The position numbers and the translations under genes are program-made. Of a DNA stretch of 64,000 nucleotides, positions 27,064 to 34,065 are shown in pieces. The notes beneath the pieces were generated by a model. That model was not told where the DNA came from, did not search any database, and saw only the letters and a program-made list of their open reading frames with translations. How positions within the stretch are numbered: position 1 is the first letter of the stretch; each line of letters opens with the position of its first letter. Source of the DNA: JAIOSF01 sp963677755 (GTDB taxonomy: Bacteria > Campylobacterota > Campylobacteria > Campylobacterales > Arcobacteraceae); contig OY782506.1 in NCBI GenBank assembly GCA_963677755.1, positions 558,001-622,000 of the forward strand, read 5' to 3'.

Positions 27064-27087
27064 TATTTTTATAAATATTTAATGTCA

Positions 27088-27101
27088 ATTTGTGAATTAT
27101 T
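27088..27101 (-). repeat. Right copy of 14-bp inverted repeat around the DUF723-like gene
   Basis: ATTTGTGAATTATT, the exact reverse complement of 26330-26343. It lies 25 nt after the stop codon of the gene and about 85 nt before the P63C gene. Confidence 0.5.
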
Positions 27102-27186
27102 ATAAATTATATTCAAATATTTCTATAAAATTAAATTAAGATATTCCATCGGTGTATCAAATTTTTTAGTATAAAGGATTATTCAC

Positions 27187-28098
27187 ATGAGTAAACTTAT
27201 TCAACACAACAAGAAAAAACTAATACCAATTAAAATTACACATCAAGGTAAGTGGAATTTATTTGGTGAACTTGAAATAGAATGTTATGTTACAAGTAAT
27301 CATCAACGTTTATTATCACTTAGAGGGACAGCAAGGGCAATGGATTTAAGAGGTCGAGGGAGTAGAGCACTAGTCGAAGCTTTATCATTAAAATGGATTC
27401 AACCCTATCTATCTGAACAGTTAAAAGACTTTGTTGATAAAGCTTCAACAAATGAGATAGAACAAATAAGAGTAATGTCCGGACCTGCCATAGTTCCATT
27501 TCAGACTAGTTTATTTATAGATATTTGTAAAGCATATATTTTAGCTAATGATGATGGAATATTATCTGAAGCTGGGAAAAGAACTTATAGTCGTTTATTA
27601 TCTATTATGACTGCATTTGCTAAAGTTGGCATTGACTCATTAGTAGATGAAATTACTGGTTACCAAAAGGAGAGGCAAGATAACGAATTACAACGTATAC
27701 TTAGCAAGTACTTATGCGAAGAGTTTTTAGAATGGTCAAAAATGTTTCCTGATGAGTTTTATGAACAGATGTTTAGATTGAGAGAATGGGATAGTTTTAA
27801 AAAAGGTGGTCAGAAAATGCCAGGAGTTGTAGGGTACTTTACAAATGATATTGTATATGAAAGATTACCTGCGGGTGTGTTGGAAGCTTTAAAAGAAAAG
27901 GTTCCTAAAAGTGAAGCAGGAAATAATGTACTTAAATTACATCAAGGTCTATCTGAAGATTATGGAAGAAAGCACTTAGAAAAACATCTTATCGCTGTAA
28001 TAGCAATAATGAAATCTTCAGAAAGTTGGAATCAATTTTTATATATGCTGGATAAATCATACCAAAAAAGAGGACAGAATGTTATGAGGTTTTTTTAA
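27187..28098 (+). CDS. P63C-domain protein
   Basis: A 303-aa protein resembling P63C-domain proteins. The N-terminal part (about 1-90) contains the conserved RLLSLRGTARAMDLRGRG stretch, and the C-terminal half shows the P63C hallmark (KYLCEEFLEWSKMFPDEFYEQ, then RLREW and VVGYFTNDIVYERLPAGVL). The domain is found in phage, plasmid and island proteins with unknown activity. A ribosome site (AAAGGATT) precedes the ATG. Neither a membrane segment nor a catalytic motif is seen. Confidence 0.82.
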   Translation: MSKLIQHNKKKLIPIKITHQGKWNLFGELEIECYVTSNHQRLLSLRGTARAMDLRGRGSRALVEALSLKWIQPYLSEQLKDFVDKASTNEIEQIRVMSGPAIVPFQTSLFIDICKAYILANDDGILSEAGKRTYSRLLSIMTAFAKVGIDSLVDEITGYQKERQDNELQRILSKYLCEEFLEWSKMFPDEFYEQMFRLREWDSFKKGGQKMPGVVGYFTNDIVYERLPAGVLEALKEKVPKSEAGNNVLKLHQGLSEDYGRKHLEKHLIAVIAIMKSSESWNQFLYMLDKSYQKRGQNVMRFF

Positions 28099-28177
28099 TA
28101 TTTTTTTACCAAAATAGATTAAGATTGATATACTTCATTAAAGTATAAAACTTATTTGAAACTGTTAGCATAAATAC

Positions 28178-28213
28178 TATGTATTAGATAATAAAGATAT
28201 TTCTAATACATAG
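28178..28213. terminator. 12-bp inverted repeat after the P63C gene
   Basis: CTATGTATTAGA (28178-28189) and TCTAATACATAG (28202-28213) form a perfect stem with a 12-nt loop about 80 nt past the stop. No clear T-run follows, so it may be a weak terminator or an operator. The rest of 28099-28484 holds no gene; a short open stretch at about 28297-28398 encodes a Lys/Glu-rich peptide ending RLRVDS and could be a gene remnant. Confidence 0.4.
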
Positions 28214-28484
28214 AAAGTGTAAATCGTTATATTTTTAAAGTATTATTAACTCGTATGACACACTCCAGAACAATAGAAGCATCCATTAATTTTATGATTT
28301 GACCATTTCTTTGTATGTAGCTTTTGAATATTTTAAAGAAAAAATAATAGAAAAAGATAAAACACCATTTTATGAAAGATTGAGAGTAGATAGCTAAATT
28401 GTTATTGTAAATTTTCTAATTTACAAGGTAGTTTTATACTAGATTAAAATTCAAATTATATAATAAAATTTTACAAGGATATAC

Positions 28485-28685
28485 ATGCAAAATACATTTT
28501 GGACTTTAATAGAAGATGGTTATTATAGAATACATAACGGAAATTTAAAATATGCACCAATGTGTCATGAGACTTCAAAAATACTCACTGATGAAGAAGA
28601 GAGAGTGCAAATAATATCACCTGAAAAACTGCAAAAAATAAATGCTAGTTTAGATGTTTCTTTTTTAGTGGAAGATTTTGTATGA
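28485..28685 (+). CDS. Small protein of unknown function (unit of four small genes)
   Basis: A 66-aa soluble protein with an aromatic N-terminus (FWTLIEDGYYRIHNGNLKYAPMCHETSKIL) and an acidic end. ACAAGGATAT upstream of the ATG is a good ribosome binding site. It overlaps the next gene by 4 nt (ATGA), so both proteins are probably made together. I do not recognise the family. The small size and coupling to a helical 164-aa partner would suit a toxin-antitoxin or regulator-effector pair, but no motif supports this. Confidence 0.6.
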   Translation: MQNTFWTLIEDGYYRIHNGNLKYAPMCHETSKILTDEEERVQIISPEKLQKINASLDVSFLVEDFV

Positions 28686-29176
28686 ACAATTTAAATGAAC
28701 TAATCAAGCAATACTTCACAAAAGATAACATAATAGATATGCTTACACAGTATGAACTCTACTATCAAATATCATTAGGTAACTATGTATATGAAACACT
28801 TCAAGATATAGATGAAACAAATAATAAAATAGATGAATTAGCTCTAAGAGTTGATCCAAATATTGCTATATCTAATATATTTGATATACTACTTCACTTT
28901 AGTCATCAAGAAGACTTTGAAGATAAATTTTACTATCATTTACGAACAAGAGCATTAATGCACTCATTAAAAGATTTTGTTAATGCAGATAACGAGTTAT
29001 TAGGAAAAGATACATATATAGAACAAAAATCAAAAATGATTTTAGATGATACTTACTTCTCTGAAGATATGAAACTTCAATTTGAAAGTGATTATGGAAT
29101 TATTAGTGAACACTTTGAGTTAATTGTAACAGATGAGATAGTTGATAAAATAAAAGATAATCTTTCAAGACAATAA
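28682..29176 (+). CDS. Acidic helical protein of unknown function
   Basis: A 164-aa acidic, helix-rich protein without a signal peptide or recognised domain. It contains an aromatic cluster (LTQYELYYQISLGNYVYETL, about 20-39) and alternating charged helices. It is translationally coupled to the 66-aa protein by a 4-nt overlap and is followed after 6 nt by a small membrane-protein gene. No homologous family is recalled. Confidence 0.65.
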   Translation: MNNLNELIKQYFTKDNIIDMLTQYELYYQISLGNYVYETLQDIDETNNKIDELALRVDPNIAISNIFDILLHFSHQEDFEDKFYYHLRTRALMHSLKDFVNADNELLGKDTYIEQKSKMILDDTYFSEDMKLQFESDYGIISEHFELIVTDEIVDKIKDNLSRQ

Positions 29177-29182
29177 TCTATT

Positions 29183-29437
29183 ATGAACCATACAATAAAA
29201 TTAAATTCTCAAGATATTCATAAGTTCAAAGAACAAATGAAACAACAAGAGAAACTTAGTAAAAGACTCCATTTAATCTTTTTCTTTAGTTGTATACTGT
29301 TTGTATTTGTACTCTTAGCTAAATACTCTCCTACACTTTATAATGGTGAAAACTTTGATAAGATTAACTTCTTGGTAAAACACCAAGTTGTCCAAGATAA
29401 TAAATCATATATTGTTTATACAAGAAACAGCTTATGA
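29183..29437 (+). CDS. Small single-pass membrane protein
   Basis: An 84-aa protein with a basic, Gln/Lys-rich N-terminal helix, one membrane segment at about residues 32-50 (LIFFFSCILFVFVLLA) and a short hydrophilic C-terminus, likely outside the cytoplasm. It starts 6 nt after the preceding stop and overlaps a following 25-codon membrane ORF by 4 nt, so it belongs to the same transcription unit. Function unknown. Confidence 0.6.
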   Translation: MNHTIKLNSQDIHKFKEQMKQQEKLSKRLHLIFFFSCILFVFVLLAKYSPTLYNGENFDKINFLVKHQVVQDNKSYIVYTRNSL

Positions 29438-29511
29438 ACTATAATAAAATAAGAATATTTCTAACCTTAATATTTTTACTAACAATGTTATATCAAGTAA
29501 GACCTAAATGA
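29434..29511 (+). CDS. 25-aa membrane microprotein
   Basis: The ATG overlaps the previous stop (ATGA) and opens a 25-codon frame encoding Lys/Arg, then a hydrophobic run (IFLTLIFLLTMLY), then a basic end. The coupling to the upstream gene is the main support; without it, such a short frame would not be called. Confidence 0.4.
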   Translation: MNYNKIRIFLTLIFLLTMLYQVRPK

Positions 29512-29646
29512 GATATTTTTTAGATACAATCTTTTAAGGAACAAATACGATAATTAAACCTTTGCAATGTTGCTCGCTAATAGTACATTTATAAAAATTA
29601 TTATAATATTTATGATCATAAAGTATTGAATTATAGGAAATATAAA

Positions 29647-30411
29647 ATGTTCAAATTTTTTAAAAATAGAGAATTAAAGAAAATGGTTAAAATAGCTCTT
29701 TCTGATGGAGAACTTGAAGAAATTGAAATTGAAGCTATAGAAATATATGCTAAAATGCATAGTTTAGATATGAATATAGTTGATGAAGTTAGAAGACATC
29801 ATGCACATAATATTAGCAAAAAGAAAATAAACTCTATAGTTGATGCACAAAGATACTCTAAAGAAGATGAAGATGAATTAAATAATATATTTAATAAACT
29901 TCAAATGAAGCCTTCATATCCTGTTGAATTTAAAAAATATAGAGCTTTATGGGAAATTGAAAAAAATGGAGACTTTGAACTTACTCCTATTGATGATGTT
30001 CCTACTGCTCTTCAATCAAATGAAACTGTATATTTTACATGTGATTCTAATTGGTATCAACAAAATACAAGAAAAGAATTAAAAGGATATATAGGAGGTA
30101 GTGTAGGATTTCGCATTACTAAAGGTGTTAATATAAGAGTTGGAAAAATGGTCCCTCAATATGATATTATAGAAGAATTAAAAAGTCTTTCCTTTGGTAA
30201 AATGTATATTACAAATAAAAGAATTCAATTTATTGGGGACAAAAAGTCAACAAACTTAACCTATGGAAGATTAGTAGATTTCAGATTATTTAAAAATGGA
30301 ATTGAAATACATAAGTCATCAGGGAAACCAGATTTTTTTGAGTTAAACGAGTCAAGTGATGGCGATATGATCTTTTATTTGTTAAGTAAAATAATATCAA
30401 AAAAACAATAA
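29647..30411 (+). CDS. TerB-like plus PH/GRAM-like protein
   Basis: A 254-aa protein from the ATG at 29647, chosen because ATAGGAAAT precedes it at good spacing; an in-frame TTG at 29626 would add seven residues. Residues 10-80 look like an acidic TerB-type helical domain (VKIALSDGELEEIEIEAIEIY). About 105-250 is beta-rich with GKMYITNKRIQFIG, a pattern shared with PH/GRAM-type membrane or ligand-binding domains. Only 2 nt separate it from the endonuclease I gene, so the two are co-expressed. Whether it controls or senses for that nuclease is unknown. Confidence 0.65.
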   Translation: MFKFFKNRELKKMVKIALSDGELEEIEIEAIEIYAKMHSLDMNIVDEVRRHHAHNISKKKINSIVDAQRYSKEDEDELNNIFNKLQMKPSYPVEFKKYRALWEIEKNGDFELTPIDDVPTALQSNETVYFTCDSNWYQQNTRKELKGYIGGSVGFRITKGVNIRVGKMVPQYDIIEELKSLSFGKMYITNKRIQFIGDKKSTNLTYGRLVDFRLFKNGIEIHKSSGKPDFFELNESSDGDMIFYLLSKIISKKQ

Positions 30412-30413
30412 TA

Positions 30414-31124
30414 ATGATTAAAACTTTACTACTATTAATTATAGTTTTTACAACATCAATAAGCGCAGCAACATTTTCACAATCAAAAAAAATACTATTA
30501 AAACAAATATACTTTGATAATCAAAACACTTTTTATTGTAATAACCCTTATGAAATAAAACAAGTTAAAGGGAAACAAAAAACACTTATCATTCAAGATG
30601 ATAAATATTATAGCCCTAGAAAACTGCTTTATAAATCAGGAAAACCAAATGTAAGAGCAACTAGAGTTGAATGGGAACATGTAATGCCAGCACATAACTT
30701 TGGAAAACATTTACCTTGTTGGAGAAGTGGTGGAAGAAAAGCTTGTCAAAAAGATAAAACATTTCAAACTATGGAATCTGATATGCATAATTTAGTTCCT
30801 GCAATTGGAGAAGTTAATGGTGATAGGTCTAATTATCGTTACGGAGCTAATAAACCTAAACTTGGACAATATGGTCAATGTAGTATGGAAATAGACTTTA
30901 AAGCTAAAAGAGCCTATGTAAAATATGATATAAGAGGTGATATAGCTCGTATTTATTTCTATATGTCAGATAAATATAATATTAATCTTTCTAAACAAGA
31001 ACGAAAGATGATGGAAGTTTGGGATAAAGAAGACCCTATTAGTGAGTGGGAGAGAGTTAAAAATCAAAGAGTTAAAAAAATTCAGGACAACAGAAATAAA
31101 TTTATAAAGAAATTCAAACTATAG
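30414..31124 (+). CDS. Secreted endonuclease I (EndA/Dns/NucM family)
   Basis: A 236-aa exported nuclease. The signal peptide (about residues 1-18, ending SISA) is followed by the endonuclease I core: E86-W-E-H89 (RVEWEHVMPAHNFG) with catalytic H89, then MHNLVPAIGEVNGDRSN (124-140). Four to five Cys could form disulfides in the periplasm. Such enzymes degrade extracellular or periplasmic double-stranded DNA and, in Campylobacter and Vibrio, lower natural transformation. Here the gene sits on the island that also breaks comM, reinforcing that effect. It lies 2 nt after the TerB/PH-like gene. Confidence 0.92.
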   Translation: MIKTLLLLIIVFTTSISAATFSQSKKILLKQIYFDNQNTFYCNNPYEIKQVKGKQKTLIIQDDKYYSPRKLLYKSGKPNVRATRVEWEHVMPAHNFGKHLPCWRSGGRKACQKDKTFQTMESDMHNLVPAIGEVNGDRSNYRYGANKPKLGQYGQCSMEIDFKAKRAYVKYDIRGDIARIYFYMSDKYNINLSKQERKMMEVWDKEDPISEWERVKNQRVKKIQDNRNKFIKKFKL

Positions 31125-31272
31125 AAATTGATGGTAAAAGATATAAAGTAACTATAGAAGCTTTAACTCTTGAAGAGTGTATTTGTGGTTGTGGTAGACC
31201 AAGAGCATCTAAAATAGTAAATATGCTAGTGGTGCATGTAGATCTAAATATTATAGAATGACAAAAAATTAA
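31124..31272 (+). pseudogene. Remnant of a small Cys-rich (zinc-ribbon-like) protein
   Basis: Right after the nuclease stop, an ORF without a usable start reads IDGKRYKVTIEALTLEEC then CGCGRPRASK. After a one-base shift the sequence continues as KYASGACRSKYYRMTKN and then a stop. The two halves together look like the C-terminal zinc-ribbon segment of a small plasmid or phage protein (CxCG...CRSKYYR). A missing start and an internal frameshift indicate a decayed fragment. Confidence 0.45.
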
Positions 31273-31400
31273 AGTTATCTATAATTAGTAATAGATTTTT
31301 ATTGCTATTTTTACTCACACTTGAATAGCTTAAATAGATTAATTAATAGCACAGTAATTATGATTTAGATAAAATTTAAGTTAAATAAATATGAATATAG

Positions 31401-32267
31401 GTGATCAAAGTGTGTTATGAAAAATATATATTTAAAAGTAAACTGTTAAAAAACTTAATAGGTAGTCATTTATATTTTGGTGAAAATAAAAGTGCAGAAA
31501 TGTATATTCCTGGCTGGACTTGTGGGAAAAGAACTGGTGCAACTATTCTTATGTATTTATATAAAAATGCTTTTAATTTTCATAGGTTTCCAATGTATGA
31601 AGATAGACATTTTACTGAAAAAGTTTTTACTATGGAAAATAACGAAGAAAAACTAACCGAATTTTTTAAAGATGAAACCTTTCTAAAAGAACATGACAAT
31701 ATGATTGAAGAGTTAAAAGAAATATATTCTCATACTCAAAATTGTTTAGATATTGATTATCCAAAGCAAAATTATATTGATCTATCAAGAGGTTTGCATG
31801 GAGAATATGCAAGTATTTTACTTCAATTAAAAGAATCTGCTATTGAAAAGAATGAAAAAACTGTTAAAATTGGTGCAGATATTTTAAATAGCTTTAGTTC
31901 AAGTCTTGGTGCTTATGGTGATGAGTGTTGTGTATTTATGCAAATTTCCAAAGAGGATATTCTTTGTTATGCAGAGTCAATAGATGATGTTATGGAAGGA
32001 TTTGAATTTATAGTAATAAATAGAGCTAGAGATGGATTAATAGAAATACCTGTCGATAAAATTCGTAAAAGTCTTGATAAGCGTTCAAGGAGTATTGAAA
32101 AAAAATGGCATCTTCATAAGAGGGCTGAAAGTCCATATTTTTTTGTAAATTTTGCGATGAATACTAAAATTAATTTTGATAAACAAAAAAAAGCGAGAAG
32201 CTTAGTAAAATCTAATACAATATGTAAACTATTGAAGAAAGCCAATAAGTGTTGCGAAGTTTACTAA
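31401..32267 (+). CDS. Orphan 288-aa protein of unknown function
   Basis: A 288-aa protein read from GTG (31401); a second GTG at 31410 is possible. It is soluble, with several Cys, an N-terminal stretch YIPGWTCGKRTGATILMYLY, a central acidic helical region, and a basic C-terminus. A phrase resembling contact-type domains (GAYGDECCVFMQIS, LCYAESIDDVMEGFEFIVINRARDG) occurs in the middle. No domain is recognised with confidence. It stands alone between the nuclease remnant and the IS256-type element and is followed by a 22-bp hairpin. Confidence 0.6.
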   Translation: MIKVCYEKYIFKSKLLKNLIGSHLYFGENKSAEMYIPGWTCGKRTGATILMYLYKNAFNFHRFPMYEDRHFTEKVFTMENNEEKLTEFFKDETFLKEHDNMIEELKEIYSHTQNCLDIDYPKQNYIDLSRGLHGEYASILLQLKESAIEKNEKTVKIGADILNSFSSSLGAYGDECCVFMQISKEDILCYAESIDDVMEGFEFIVINRARDGLIEIPVDKIRKSLDKRSRSIEKKWHLHKRAESPYFFVNFAMNTKINFDKQKKARSLVKSNTICKLLKKANKCCEVY

Positions 32268-32331
32268 TTTTAGATTTCTAAGTGTTGAATCAAAATTGAA
32301 TCTTTATAAAGACTATAACAAATGGAATTTC

Positions 32332-32353
32332 AAGATTCAAGCTATTGAATCTT
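32332..32353 (+). terminator. Hairpin after the 288-aa gene
   Basis: AAGATTCAA-GCTA-TTGAATCTT is a perfect 9-bp stem. It lies 65 nt after the stop; no T-run follows. The sequence between here and the IS (to 32641) contains only one leftward hydrophobic ORF of doubtful reality. Confidence 0.4.
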
Positions 32354-32641
32354 AGGTAATAATAATGAATATAAGGAGTAAAAAATGGAAGTTACGACTC
32401 CAAATTATGAATATTGAAATAATAAAAGTAATAATTGAGAACCAAAAATAATCTATATTACTTGTGCTAATATAATATAATCTAAAATCAAATGTAATTA
32501 GCAGCACAGCAAATACTATTGGCATGAAGACATTAAACAATTTTGTATTTAACATCAGAATGGATTTTAAATATGAAATCTCAAACCCTATGTTAGTTGA
32601 TAATATAAAATATAAAACAATATACAAAATACATAAAAGGT
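32352..32641 (-). pseudogene. Possible hydrophobic ORF cut by the IS256-type element
   Basis: A leftward frame with three to four hydrophobic stretches ends at 32352 and runs into the left end of the insertion sequence at 32642. If the IS is removed, the frame continues only about five codons into 33960-33980 before an in-frame TGA and has no good start. Given the AT-rich DNA, such hydrophobic frames can arise by chance, so it may be a remnant or noise. Confidence 0.2.
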
Positions 32642-33951
32642 GGGACTGTAAATAATTTTGTGTCAATTAGATAAAATATTGAACACAAAAGGAAGAACAG
32701 ATGAAGATGGAGATCGATGTTGCAGAATTTGTAGCACAACTTAAAGCAGGAAAAGGAATTGGTGGGAAAGATGGTGCTTTGACACCATTGATAAAGCAAC
32801 TAACAGAGATGGCACTACAAGCCGAATTAGAAACTCACTTAGGTCAAGACCTTGAAAGAAATCGTAAAAATGGTTCAAGTTCTAAAACTATGAAATCAAC
32901 AAATGGTACATTTAAACTGGATGTTCCAAGAGATAGGAATGGAAGCTTTGAACCAGAACTGGTTAAAAAAAATCAAACACATATGAGCGATGAACTGGAA
33001 TCCAAAATGCTTTCATTATTTGCATTGGGTAACAGCTATTCTCAAATAGCAGATCATATCGAAGATATGTATGGAGTACACTTCTCAAAGCCTGCAATTA
33101 CAGCTATAACTGACAAACTAATACCAAAGCTTGAAGAGTGGAAAAAAAGACCATTAGATTCAATCTATCCATTTATTTATCTTGATGCTATTCACTATAA
33201 AGCAAGGGATGAAGGACATTATGTTTCAAAAGCTTTTTATACCGTTTTAGGAGTAAACCTCGAAGGTAAAAAAGAGATACTTGGACTCTATCTCAACGAG
33301 AGTGAGGGAGCTAAGTTCTGGTTACAAGTACTTACTGATTTACAAAACAGAGGAGTAGAAGATATACTTATCGCATCAGTAGATGGGCTAAAAGGCTTTC
33401 CTGAAGCTATAAATGCAGTATTCCCAAATACAGAAGTACAACTGTGTATCGTTCATCAAATCCGTAATAGCTTAAAATATGTTGGCTCACAATATCAAAA
33501 GCAATTTGCAAATGAATTAAAGAAAGTTTATCAAGCATTTACAAAAGAAGAAGCAGAATCTGAACTTGATAAATTAGAAGAAAAATGGGGTAAAAAATAT
33601 CCAATTATATTTGAGTCTTGGCGAAATAAATGGGATAATTTATCTAACTATTTTAAATATGCAGAACCAATCAGAAAAGTTATTTATACTACTAATATTA
33701 TTGAATCTGTTCATAGACAATTTAGAACTCTTACAAAAACAAAAGGTGCATTTCCTAACGATAATAGCCTATTAAAATTGCTCTTTTCAGGTATACAAAA
33801 TGCAGAGAAAAAATGGACAATGCCAATTAGAAACTGGAGCCTCACAATCTCTCAACTCAATATTCATTTTAAGGAGAGATTGACAGATGCTTTAGATTTG
33901 CTATAATTACGGGATGAATTTAGGTGTTGACACAAAATTTATTACACTCCC
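32642..33951 (+). mobile_element. Complete IS256-family insertion sequence with 8-bp target duplication
   Basis: A 1310-bp element bounded by 25-bp imperfect inverted repeats: left 32642-32666 and right 33927-33951 match at 22 of 25 positions and both begin GGGA-C/G-TGTAA. It is flanked by the direct repeat TAAAAGGT (32634-32641 and 33952-33959), the target duplication. It carries one full-length transposase gene, so it appears recent and potentially active. Confidence 0.95.
32701..33906 (+). CDS. IS256-family (mutator-type) transposase
   Basis: A 401-aa DDE transposase, full length for IS256. The catalytic triad is D162 (FIYLDAIHYK), D228 (ASVDGLKGF) and E335 (TNIIESVHRQFR), and the family C/H stretch VQLCIVHQIRNS follows the second Asp. 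The ATG is preceded by AAAGGAAG. It would cut and paste the surrounding 1.3-kb element. Confidence 0.97.
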   Translation: MKMEIDVAEFVAQLKAGKGIGGKDGALTPLIKQLTEMALQAELETHLGQDLERNRKNGSSSKTMKSTNGTFKLDVPRDRNGSFEPELVKKNQTHMSDELESKMLSLFALGNSYSQIADHIEDMYGVHFSKPAITAITDKLIPKLEEWKKRPLDSIYPFIYLDAIHYKARDEGHYVSKAFYTVLGVNLEGKKEILGLYLNESEGAKFWLQVLTDLQNRGVEDILIASVDGLKGFPEAINAVFPNTEVQLCIVHQIRNSLKYVGSQYQKQFANELKKVYQAFTKEEAESELDKLEEKWGKKYPIIFESWRNKWDNLSNYFKYAEPIRKVIYTTNIIESVHRQFRTLTKTKGAFPNDNSLLKLLFSGIQNAEKKWTMPIRNWSLTISQLNIHFKERLTDALDLL

Positions 33952-34065
33952 TAAAAGGTAAAAACCATATTTGTCTCACATAATCATTCACATTCGAATT
34001 ACTAAATAAACTATGTTATCCAGCTTAACTCCATTTTATTTAAGCTTATGAAATAGCTTTTTTAC

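Noticed and set aside
29626..29646. TTG start for the TerB/PH-like gene
   Set aside because: The ATG at 29647 has a properly spaced AGGAAAT, while the TTG has none.
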